Part shown: positions 23,152 through 34,429 of the stretch, piece by piece
Numbering within the stretch: the stretch's first letter is position 1
Layout of the letters: the number at the start of each line of letters is the position of its first letter
Source of the DNA: Petrosia ficiformis
Taxonomy: Eukaryota > Porifera > Demospongiae > Haplosclerida > Petrosiidae
Assembly: GCA_947044365.1 (NCBI GenBank)
Contig: OX345652.1
Span: forward strand, 3,005,374 to 3,069,373
DNA length: 64,000 bases
Direction of reading: 5' to 3'
Notes under the pieces: model-generated
Told to the model about the DNA's origin: nothing
Database searches by the model: none
What the model saw: only the letters and a program-made list of their open reading frames with translations
Program-made: the position numbers and the translations under genes

Positions 23152-26100
23152 ATGGAGGAAGCAACTGAGGTTGTAGTTATTGGTGGAGGACCTGTTGGTC
23201 TCTTTATGGCAGCTGAATTGGCTTACAGGTATATACACATGTATGCATTTGTTGATATGATTATGTTTCCTGCAAAATAATATTTAAATTGTAGTGACTA
23301 AGGACAATAGTAATGATCATAATAAATGTTATAAATTAGTGGGGGTAGAATATCAGGCTGTATAATTATTATTTCTTTTTTATTGCAGAGGAATCAAGTC
23401 TGTTGTAATTGAAAAACGAAAATGTCCATCAAATTCAGCCAGAGCTTTATTGATGAACTCACGTACAATGGAACACATGCGTCGAATTGGTGTTGAAAGA
23501 CACATGCAGGACAAGTCATATCCTCGCAATCAATCTATTAGTTTTTGTATGAGTTCCACCTACATAGGCACTGAACCCGTATTTCAAAAGAAGTTTAGTT
23601 CTTGGGGAGATGCAGTTGATGGAATAAATGACGAGGACATGTTTCCAGGGTTCAACGTTAAAGATTCAATTTGCCCTCCTCTTGTTTGTCCTCAGTTTAA
23701 TCAAGAGCCAGTGTTAAAGGAACATCTTGATGCTTGTCCTGAAGTAAAAATAATTTGGGGATATATGGTTAGTTCAATAGTTGAAGACGAAAAAGGAGTA
23801 ACAGTTACCATGATTGATGCTGATGAGCTCAGCTCAGAGAAAGCTATACAAGCTAAATATGCTGTTGCTTGTGATGGAGGTAAAAGTTGGGCTCGCAAGC
23901 AGCTTAACATTCATAACGTTGGTCAGTTTGTTGTGAGACGAGCTTGTAGTGTAACATACAACTCTCCAGAACTAAGCAAACATCTTTTGGATGCCAACAG
24001 ATTTGGGTTAACTGTAATAATCAATAAAACAATACGTGGAATTATGGTTGCTCTTAATACGACAGGAGATTTTGCATTTCATATCATCATGCCACCTTCT
24101 ACTAGCGACAAAAAAATGAATGAGATTAGCAGAAATGCTAAATACTATGTTCTAGCTGGGATAGGTAAACAGGCAGAGCTAACAATAAAGGATGCACATA
24201 GTTATAATATGCATGCTCTAATGGCGACACAGTACAGGGTAGGTCGAGTATTTTTGGCTGGTGATGCAGCTCATCAATGGCTACCTGCAGCTGGTGTTGG
24301 GTTGAACACTGGATACCAAGATGCTGCTGATTTAGGGTGGAAGTTAGCTGCTATGGTGCATGGATGGGGTGGACCCCATTTATTAGATTCATTTCAAGTT
24401 GAACGACGACCTATTGCTGATCTTGCTTGTCGTTTTGCTCTGCAGTTTGCTGCTACAGAAGTTGATCCTAAACTTCCGAATTTAATCCCAGCAATTGCAA
24501 CGAATGCACTAACTAGAACATTAATGCAGCTCATTGTTGACAGTGCATTTAGTGGTCAATTTGCTTCAAATGACGATATTATGTTAGGATATCATTACTC
24601 TGACTCTAACATAATAGTGCATGAATTTGAAGATGATGCAGATGAACCAAATTTAGTGAAAACTCCAAAAAGAACAACTAACAAGTTTGTACCTTCCTCT
24701 CTACCTGGTTGTCGAGCTCCACATATTGTACTACCAGAATCAGCTAGCATCCATGATATCTTTGGAAAAGGGTTTGTCTTGCTTGTTATTGGCGGAAATG
24801 AGAGTGACTGTAAAACCTTACAGGAACAGTTCCAGAATCGTGATGTACCATTTGAAGTACGGGCATATCCCAAACTACCAGAACTTCTTGAGCATTATGA
24901 TCGTAAATACTACTTAATACGACCAGATGGAACTATTGCTTGGAGAAGTGATTCCCAGCCCAGTACCAATCAGGCTGAGAATGTAGTGATGACAGTATGC
25001 GGTGATCTTCCATATAACCCATTCCCTAAAATAGCCCTTCAAGACCCAATTCCATCATTCTCGTTTTTTTTCAGATGTTAGTATAGGTCTATGGTCCGCA
25101 TGTATGCTCAAAAGGTACACAGATCTTCCAAATATGACAGTTGCTGGTATTGGACTTGGTGTAGCATCCCTTTCTACAATTCTTCGTTCCAGTGCAGTAC
25201 CAAGTGTATTCTTGCAACAAGTTTCACGTCACCAAGCCTGGCTTACGACAAAGTATGGGGCTGCCAACACAGCTCTAATGTTTGAGGATAAGTATGTTCG
25301 GAATGTTGGGCCAAAAGATGTTGTTATAAAGGTTCATGCTGTTTTGATATCAAAATTAGAGAAGGATATAGAGCCACTCTCTTGGCTAAACAAGCTAAAA
25401 AAGAATGTCGTCCAATGTTTCCAATTGTCCTTGGTCGAGATTGTTCTGGTGAAGTGGTTGCTGTTGGTGATGATGTACAAGATTTTGCAGCAAGTGATCA
25501 AGTGTATGCAGCTGTCCCTATTACTCATCTAGGTACACACAGTCAGTATGCAGTAGTTAATGACAACTGTGTGTACCTCAAACCTACAAATATTAATCAT
25601 CGTGAAGCTGCCTCGCTACCATAGGTTGCTGTAACGGCTTGGACTGCCATTGTGAAAATGGCTGGTCTAAACGAGCATAACACACGTGGAAAACGAGTAC
25701 TAGTACATGCTGGAGCAGGAGGAGTAGGGTCATTTGCTATACAAATGCTGAAGTCATGGGGAGCTGAGGTCACAACTACATGCTCCAAGTCTAACTTCTC
25801 ATTTGTTCACAATCTTGGAGCTGACATTGCTATTGATTATGAATCAGGAGATTTTGCTTCAGGTTTGAATAAGAGGTCATATGACTTAGTTCTTAATACA
25901 ATTGGTCATAATTACCAGCATCCATCTCTTCCTTTACTGAAGCTGTACAGTGACTCAAAGTACATATCACTACAATCACCAAATATGGACAAGTATGGAA
26001 CTTTCTTTGGCCAGTTTCTCTTCCAGTGGTACTATCGCTACAAAATACTTGTTAATCGAGTTTTTGGTGGTCGAGGACTCTTTTACTCAATTGCTCAACC

Positions 26101-26257
26101 AGACGGAGAAGCTCTGAAGAACGTGAAGGAGATGGTTGAAGTAGGGGATATACGACCAGTTATTGCAGCCGTGTATTCGATGGATGAGATGATTGCTGCT
26201 CATCAGCATGTAGAGAGTGGACACACTAATGGGAAAGTTGTTGTGTCCTTCGTCTGA
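23152..26257 (+). pseudogene. FAD monooxygenase-RTN4IP1 fusion, copy 2: FAD half intact, MDR half broken
   Basis: Exon 1 is 23152-23228, the intron 23229-23388, and exon 2 23389 onward. The frame is open for 589 codons to a stop at 25079-25081. This encodes the GGGPVG motif, the DG and GD (FLAGDAAHQW) FAD motifs and the thioredoxin-like segment, about the size of a stand-alone aromatic hydroxylase. The stop follows one extra T in a T run at about 25064-25071. The MDR half also carries a 13-bp deletion near 25343 and a Trp-to-stop change (TAG at 25622-25624). The same T-run change creates TTTTTTTTCAG/ATG, which resembles a splice acceptor. The truncated product could be functional, so 'pseudogene' applies firmly only to the MDR half. 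Its intron is almost identical to that of copy 1. Confidence 0.85.
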
Positions 26258-26279
26258 ATTTATTCTTTCTGCTACAAGT

Positions 26280-27425
26280 TTTGTTTTGACGTGTGCAAAT
26301 TTGTACAATCATTATATTTAAGTCAATCTATAGTAATCATGTGACATAGTGCAATGACAATTATCAATTCGCAATTAGCTATAATACAAATTGTTATGTA
26401 TACTACATGTAATGCTGAATGATTTAATTATGTATGTTTCATATCATTTTCATGGAATCAGCTTTTAGTATTTGTTGTCTTCGTCATCTAAATAGAATTG
26501 TCATTCTTTTTAAGGTGCTTTGGCACTTTATAATTATCTTTGCGTTTCATCTATAAAAAAGAATCTAACAATTCTATCTCTGTATGTAGTTACGTTACAT
26601 TAAACAACACTTCCGCATAGCAACCCTAAATAAGTATACATATATATATAGCTAGAATAAAGACAAAACACACTTATGTATGGTTGTTATGTAGAACTTA
26701 GGTTTTGATATATATCCCTACATGCTTTTATTATTCTTGTATATTATATGTATATTTATAATAGCCAAAACATATTGTACTTGCTTTTGTGAGAACGATG
26801 AACATTAGGCAAACTCTGACCTGTGCCCCTATAATAACTAAGCCTCAGTTTCAACACATTTCATTTGTGCATGTCATAATTCCTAGCAAACATCCATATA
26901 AGTACATTAATGTCTGCATTCCTACTACTTAATATCCTGGCTGCATAGCTTCCATAAATAATACAGAAGAATAAACATGAGGCTGATTAATGTTAGCTCT
27001 ATATACATTAATCGTCCCTTTATTAGCTAGACAGTATGGATTCAGTTTATTCACTGGTGCATAGAGGTAGGAAGATATTTGCAGGTACAGATGCTCCACA
27101 GGATTAGTAATGGGGACACAATAAGCAGGGGTCCAGCCCCAGAAAACGTTTTAGAAAGAGGTGCTCTGAGATTGGGCATTCTGGTATAGTTTTGAGTCAT
27201 CATGTATAAGAAATGTAAAAATGCTGCAGCACACGTAGCATCTCTGCTTCGTACCCCTATGTGGTGTTGCTGACAGTTGGTTCATTCCAGTATACTTAAT
27301 GATAAGGATTAGATCATTTCACAGAGTGGAGCACATAGTAAGGTTAGTTCTCTTATGAATCGTGTTCATAACTAGTATTGATATATACTAATTATTAAAT
27401 TTGGTGTTTTCATAGAGTATGTAAT
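26280..27425. other. Intergenic region between fusion copies 2 and 3
   Basis: AT-rich, with no supported gene. A stretch at about 27110-27180 (GCAGGGGTCCAGCCCCAGAAA) weakly resembles the inside of the hAT-MITE at 38590-38917 and may be an old fragment. The 140 bp next to copy 3 (27430-27568) are the inverted counterpart of the 3' flank of copy 1. Confidence 0.5.
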
Positions 27426-27568
27426 CCAATTGTAATTGTAATTGTAATTGTATGTGTACACAATGTTAACAACATAAGAATGGATACCTATAATTATTAA
27501 TTATATGCATAAGAAACACTAACTAAAATTTGCACACATCAAAAAAAATTGTAGCAGAAAGAATAAAT

Positions 27569-30500
27569 TCAAACAAAGGACACAACAACTTTCCCATTAG
27601 TGTGTCCACTCTCTACATGCTGATGAGCAGCAATCATCTCATCCATCGAATACACGGCTGCAATAACTGGTCGTATATCCCCTACTTCAACCATCTCTTT
27701 CACTTTCTTCAAAGCTTCTCCGTCTGGTTGAGCAATTGAGTAAAAGAGTCCTCGACCACCAAAAACTCGATTAACAAGTATTTTATAGCGATAGTACCAC
27801 TGGAAGAGAAACTGGCCAAAGAAAGTTCCATACTTGTCCATATTTGGTGATTGTAGTGATATGTACTTTGAGTCACTGTACAGCTTCAGTAAAGGAAGAG
27901 ATGGATGCTCGTAATTATGACCAATTGTATTAAGAACTAAGTCATATGACCTCTTATTCAAACCTGAAGCAAAATCTCCTGATTCATAATCAATAGCAAT
28001 GTCAGCTCCAAGATTGTGAACAAATGAGAAGTTAGACTTAGAGCATGTAGTTGTGACCTCAGCTCCCCATGACTTCAGCATTTGTATAGCAAATGACCCT
28101 ACTCCTCCTGCTCCAGCATGTACTAGTACTCGTTTGCCACGTGTGTTATGCTCGTTTAGACCAGCCATTTTCACAATGGCATTCCAAGCCGTTACAGCAA
28201 CCCATGGTAGCGAGGCAGCTTCACGATGATTAATATTTGTAGGTTTGAGGTACACACAGTTGTCATTAACTACTGCATACTGACTGTGTGTACCTAGATG
28301 AGTAATAGGGACAGCTGCATACACTTGATCACCTGCTGCAAAATCTTGTACATCATCACCAACAGCAACCACTTCACCAGAACAATCTCGACCAAGGACA
28401 ATTGGAAATATTGAACGGCATTCTTTTTTAGCTTGTTTAGCCAAGAGAGTGGCTCTATATCCTTCTCTAATTTTGATATCAATAGGATTGATGGAAGCAG
28501 CATGAACCTTTATAACAACATCTTTTGGCCCAACATTTCGAACATACTTATCCTCAAACATTAGAGCTGTGTTGGCAGCCCCATATTTTGTTGTAAGCCA
28601 GGCTTGGTGACGTGAAACTTGTTGCAAGAATACACTTGGTACTGCACTGGAACGAAGAATTGTAGAAAGGGATGCTACACCAAGTCCAATACCAGCAACT
28701 GTCATATTTGGAAGATCTGTGTATCTTTTGAGCATACATGTGGACCATAGACCTATACTAACATCCGTAAGAAACGAGAATGATGGAATTGGGTCTTGAA
28801 GGGCTATTTTAGGGAATGGGTTATATGGAAGATCACCGCATACTGTCATCACTACATTCTCAGCCTGATTGGTACTGGGCTGGGAATCACTTCTCCAAGC
28901 AATAGTTCCATCTGATCGTATTAAGTAGTATTTACGATCATAATGCTCAAGAAGTTCTGGTAGTTTGGGATATGCCCGTACTTCAAATGGTACACCACGA
29001 TTTTGGAACTGTTCCTGTAAGGTTTTACAGTCACTCTCATTTCCGCCAATAACAAGCAAGACAAACCCTTTTCCAAAAATATCATGGATGGTAGCTGATT
29101 CTGGTAGTACAATATGTGGAGCTCGACAACCAGGAAGAGAGGAAGGTACAAACTTGTTAGTTGTTCGTTTTGGAGTTTTCACTAAATTTGGTTCATCTGC
29201 ATCATCTTCAAATTCGTGCACTATTATGTTAGAGTCAGAGTACTGATAGCCAAATATAATATCACTACCTAAATTAAACTGACCACTCAATACACCATTA
29301 AAAAAAAGCTGCATTACAAATTTAGACATTGGGTTTGTTATAACAACTGGGACTATTGTTTGAAATGCTGGATTAAGTAATGCACCAGCTAAACCAAGAG
29401 CATAACGACGACCTTGATCGGCAATGGGTCGTCGTTCAACTTGAAATGAATCTAATAAATGGGGTCCACCCCATCCATGTACCATAGCAGCTAACTTCCA
29501 CCCTAAGTCAGCAGTATCTTGGTATCCAGTGTTCAACCCAATACCACCCGCAGGTAGCCATTGATGAGCTGCATCACCAGCCAAAAATACCCGACCTACC
29601 CTGTACTGTGTCGCCATTAGAGCATGCATATTATAACTATGTGCATCCTTTATTGTTAGCTCTACCTGTTTACCTATCCCAGCTAGAACATAGTATTTAG
29701 CATTTCTAACAACTTCATTCATTTTTTCATCACTAGTGGAAGGTGGCATGAGGATATGAAATGCAAAATCTCCCATTGTATTGAGAGCAACCATAACTCC
29801 GCGTATGGTTTTATTAACTATTAATGTTAAACCAAGTCTGTCGGCATCTTGGAGCTGTTTTGTTAGCTCTGGGGAGTTGTATGTTATACTGCATGCACGC
29901 TGCACAACAAACTGACCAACATTATGAATACCAAGCTGTTTGCGAACCCAACTTCTACCTCCATCACAAGCAACGGCATATTTAGCTCTTACAGTTTTTT
30001 GTGAGCTGAGCTCATCAGCATCAATCATGGTAACTGTTACTCCTTGTTCGTCTTCAACTATTGAACTAACCATACATCCCCACATTATTTTAGCTTCAGG
30101 GCTAGCATCAAGATGTTCCTTTAACACTGACTCTTGATTAAACTGAGGACAAAGAATAGAAGGGCAAACTGTATCTTTGATATTAAATCCCAAAAGCATC
30201 TCTCGATCACTTAGGCCATCGACTGCATCTCCCCAAGAGCTGAACTTTTGTTGGAATACCGGCGTAGTGTCTATGAAAGAGGAACTCAAACACACAGAAA
30301 GGGGTTGATTGCGAGGATATGACTTGTCCTGCATATGTCTTTCAACACCAACTCGACGCATGTGTTCCATTGTACGTGAGTTCATCAATAAAGCTCTGGC
30401 TGAATTTGATGTACATTTTCGTTTTTCAATCACAACGGACTTCACACCCCTGGGAAAAAAAAACTTTAAAATAAACTACAAAAAGTGCGAATAATATATA

Positions 30501-30625
30501 GTATCGAAACAGTACAGCACGTACTACCATACGGTCTGTAATGCATACCTGTAAGCCAATTCAGCTGCCATAAAGAGACCAACAGGTCCTCCACCAATAA
30601 CTACAACATCTGTTTCTTCCTCCAT
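27569..30625 (-). CDS. Fusion oxidoreductase: FAD aromatic-hydroxylase-type monooxygenase + thioredoxin-like + RTN4IP1/quinone-oxidoreductase (MDR), copy 3, intact
   Basis: Exon 1 is 30549-30625 and exon 2 27569-30449. The 99-bp intron has a GTATGC donor and a TTTTTTCCCAG acceptor, and the product is 985 aa. ATG at 30625 leads straight into the FAD Rossmann motif IGGGPVG (residues 10-16), so there is no targeting presequence. The DG motif (ACDGG) lies near 188 and the GD motif (FLAGDAAHQW) near 315-324. This is the layout of FAD_binding_3 monooxygenases such as PheA/MhpA. Residues about 460-560 look like the thioredoxin-like C-terminal domain of that family. A linker with a hydrophobic stretch (about 607-625) leads to an MDR domain (about 640-985) with VKVHAxSxNPID-like wording, LGRDCSG and the NADPH motif HAGAGGVG (about 803-810), closest to RTN4IP1. 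Reaction inferred: NAD(P)H-dependent hydroxylation coupled to quinone or carbonyl reduction, substrate unknown. Residues about 372-427 differ sharply from copies 1 and 2. Confidence 0.88.
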
Positions 30626-31275
30626 TTTGTTAAAGCCACACCTCTTGTTAATTATAATTAATTACTTCACACACCCACCCACGTGCCACACATAGCTCCA
30701 GCCCAGCCACCCACGCTCTTTTTAGCTTGTATTCTGTACGCAGCTCTTGTATGATAATTCCTAAAGGTTATTTGCCCAAATTGGGATTATGAACTGAATT
30801 TGCTTGTTTTTCTTTTCTGGGCCATTTGTGTTCTGAATTTGTGATCACGATCCATTAGATGCAGACAGTTATCATCTTGTAAACACCTGCATATGTATAT
30901 ACCTGATGGCTAGTGTCACGGTGTCAGCTTAACTTGCTGTGTGGAATGGAATGTCATAATGGGAACAGCTTAAAACCATCCTGGGGTCTCGTCATATCAT
31001 TTACTGACTACACAAGCAATATGTAGTGGAGTGTATGTGAGTGATGGATACCGAAGTAAAAAAAAATGATGACTAAGTGACTAGTTCAGTCCTCTCAGTG
31101 ATAATGGCAGTTATTCAGAATGAAACCTTTTTTATCGGGTACTATAATGTAGCTTCTTATAACAATAGCAACTGTTGTAATTGTAATTTTTTTATTTTCT
31201 AATGTAATTGCGAGTTTGCAACAGACTAATTTTAATTGTAATGGTGAAGTACTTTAACTTGAAAATTTGAAAACT

Positions 31276-31488
31276 GCAAAGTATCCAATATACTCTCAAA
31301 ATTAGTTATATAAAAAATTTCTTGGAGTTCCAGCTACATCAGCTCTGATAGAAAGAGTTTTTAGACATGTAGACAATTTCCTAAAGCCAGAAAGAGTTTG
31401 TCACATTCAAGTATTTGATGTGTGTTACCAGCCCCAGAAAGTATGTGGAATTATTGGTATCAATAAAACTTGTATTGCCTATCACTAG
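31276..31488 (+). pseudogene. hAT transposase C-terminal (dimerisation) domain relic
   Basis: Read from 31276 the frame gives AKYPIYSQN, a stop (31303-31305), then KKFLGVPATSALIERVFR and a Lys/Pro-containing continuation to a stop at 31486. The PATSA-ERVF signature is the core of the hAT dimerisation domain. No upstream transposase exons were recognised between 30630 and 31270, so this is a decayed tail. Confidence 0.75.
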
Positions 31489-31902
31489 TGTTTCAATCAT
31501 AGTCCAAAATATTAGCTAACCCTGGCTGTTCTGATGCACTATTATTTTACAATTTAAATTTGATACCAGAAGATAACTTCATAATTATATTCTTTATTGA
31601 AATAATTATATATACACTAGTGATGAACCATGGCGTAGCTGTAAGTGATCTTAGTTCATGAAACTGCACTTTATGAAGGAATCAATTTTTTTAGTTATAA
31701 AACAACAAGACAAGTTCAGTGTGACATGCAAAACATGAAGCAAATAATTATAGTCATCACTCTTTCAACATGAAAATCATATTCATTAACTTGATAAGTC
31801 AAACATGTTTATGAAAAATCACTGAAACTGAAGAAGTATCTCATCATTATCAGAAATTATGAAACTAATTTAAAAAATATATTCAAGTTTTGGAAAACAA
31901 TT

Positions 31903-33523
31903 CTACTCTGTACTAGTACTATACTGACTGTCTATATACTTCTCAATGTGTTCCTCTGCTATCTGATACACAGGAACAGTATATTCTCTCACACGTAGTT
32001 TATAATGTTTAGCTATAATTACAAATACAATTAGAATAAACAGAATGCAAACAAAGATTGCCAAGTAGTAGTAAAAAAGACAGCCAAGAGATTTTGATTT
32101 AATGGGGAACCAGATGTAAGTTATTGTTGATTAAATGTCCCACACTGAAAGCAGTATACCATAATCCCACCATTAGTCCTCTCATTTGTCTGGGAGATTG
32201 AGCTATTGTGAACTCCAAGGATGTAGCAATAACCAAGAACAAAGACACGCCATATGTTACTTGTGGGATAATCAACCACTTGTAGTTAATCAATAACACT
32301 GTTGAAGTATTTTTCTCTTTATAACCTTCCAAAGGACATTCAACCATGGGGTCATTGAAATGACTAACAAGTACGATAATTATATAGGAAACAGTAGTGA
32401 ATAGAGAAAAGACCAGTCCAAGACCAATTCTCTTAAGCATATTGGGAATATATTTGTAGAAACAAGGATATATGATGAATTGATATAGGAGAATTAAACA
32501 AAACATACTAACTTGTGGAACACAGCCTAGTTCCATATAATATTCAAGGAAGTTTAAGTTGGTATTATTAACTGCTTTTACACTTCTTGTGACATTGATC
32601 GAATCCCATGATAATAGACAGCCAATAACCGAAATGAGAACTGGTATTACTCTTAAAATAGTCTTGACATCCTCTACCTCTTCTTCCGAGAAAGGACCTC
32701 CATATCTCTCTTTACCTAAGTCAAGTCGTACAGGATAGTTCTCTTCCCAGTATGTAAGGGCACTACGATTCCTGGGGTACTTGTTTTTTCTGGCATAGTT
32801 GAGTACTCCGATAATGAGTTTGAGAGGATTACTAAAATGAGGAGTAGTGTCCAACCAGTGTTTAAACAAGTACATACTGATTATAACAGATATAATGGTA
32901 ATACCAGGTATTATAAAGCTAATAGTTTCATAAATAAAAGTACTAGTAATGAACCATGGCAAAGCTGATGCAATCAATCTTGCAAAGTAAGTACTAAACA
33001 AATGCCAATGGACAAGAGCACTTAGTTCATCTCCTGAAGCTCCCATTAGTTGATCAATATTGAATGGTACTATGTTTGATTGAAAACCACCAAGTGGAAT
33101 TAGAAGCAAACAAGAAACTATAATTAGTGTAGTTGTGATAGCAACAATGTGCTTTGAAGTACTCCACCACACTGAGTATCCAACAACATTAATTACCCAG
33201 GCTATTAAACAGATATATACACTTACGAGAATCATACGATATCTTCCAGTCCACACATCAGCTATCAGACCTCCAATAGGATATAACAGTAGTGGAAGCA
33301 TAAACATGTTTCCAAATACATTTTTGAAAACAATACCAATATGGAAATTTTGAATGTTTACAAGATCTGATACAAAAATAATCAGACATTCTCTGTAGAT
33401 ATTAATAAAGGCATCCCATATGAGAACAAGAACAGCAGCCTTGCATTTGACATGTTGTATTCGGTAGTTGAATTTTTTTTGGTGCGGATGACGTTGTTTT
33501 AGTAAAGGAGAACATTCTGCCAT
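31903..33523 (-). CDS. SLC15/POT-family proton-coupled oligopeptide (peptide/histidine) transporter-like, with one-base frameshift
   Basis: Single exon, ATG at 33523. The frame is open for 474 codons to 32099. It then resumes in another frame with PIKSKSLG, a membrane segment (YYYLAIFVCILFILIVFVII) and KHYKLRVRE, ending at 31903. Removing one base of the G4 run at 32104-32107 would join the two (about 539 aa, full length for the family). Family marks: FGNMFMLPLLLYPIGGLIAD, VPFNIDQLMGASGDE, and RLDLGKERYGGPFSEEEVED in the central loop. The N-terminus has ECSPLL, a [DE]xxxLL dileucine of the type that sends SLC15A4 to lysosomes. The usual ExxER motif of TM1 is not recognisable (WDAFINIYRECLIIF). 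Either a sequencing error in the homopolymer or a recent inactivation explains the shift. Confidence 0.8.
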
Positions 33524-33689
33524 GATACCAGTTGTCTGAAATTATCAGGAATTGTATGATCCTGAAACTACAAGTATTATCATATAATAATATTTACTGA
33601 TGATAGAAGAAGTGCTAGAAGATAATTCCTCTATTGGTTTTAGAAAACTGGTATAGAATGAGTTCAAAGCTGCAGAGCTAATGGATTTG

Positions 33690-33690
33690 C

Positions 33691-33731
<41 letters not shown>
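33690..33731. repeat. (TA)n microsatellite
   Basis: About 40 bp of pure TA lie upstream of the SLC15-like gene. The rest of 33540-34170 is AT-rich with no supported gene. Confidence 0.9.
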
Positions 33732-33735
<4 letters not shown>

Positions 33736-34179
33736 CCAGTCTAATTATGATTGGAATCTTTAATTTTATGATGAAATGTGAGTACTATATATTCACAACA
33801 TGTCAACTATTAATCATGGCGATCAGTGAACAATTAATGTAGATCTATATAGACTATCAGTTAAAAGAGAATAAAAGAAGTAGTGAATAAACTTGCTTCT
33901 GAATAATCATGGCGTGTGAAATCACATGTGTATGCATACAATGAATGAGAGGACTTTGAGAATTCACTGAAACAGGTGGGAATGGAGCATATTACCAATA
34001 TTGCAGTATATGTAATAGCAGATACACCCAAACTGCAGAAACTGCAGATTGTTATATTACACAAGTTTTAAAATCCATGATGTACAAAATAGTGATAGTT
34101 AGGGTAATGATACATATGTATTGCACATTGTTATAACAGTCACAACTGAAACAGCTACCATCAGTCAATATAGACGCTA

Positions 34180-34215
34180 CTATCGCTGGAAGGTCCCCCC
34201 ACCTTCCAGCGATAG
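34180..34215. other. Perfect 15-bp-arm hairpin with C6 loop
   Basis: CTATCGCTGGAAGGT, then CCCCCC, then its exact complement. It is GC-rich within AT-rich DNA, about 215 bp beyond the stop codon of array gene A and 650 bp from the SLC15-like start. It could be an RNA structural element or a foldback; its strand is unknown. Confidence 0.7.
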
Positions 34216-34429
34216 AATCTTCACCATTTTATATTAGTTATATACTTATTCTTTTTAAACAATGAATATTTGTCCATGAACATTAGTAAAATTAAATTTA
34301 TATCACTCCACATAACTAAAAAGTATCACTCTTAACCAAAATTGATAAAACATTGTAGTAGTAAATATGTAACTACATAATATATACTATATAATATCAC
34401 CTGATCTACAGTACTTGTTACAATATGTA

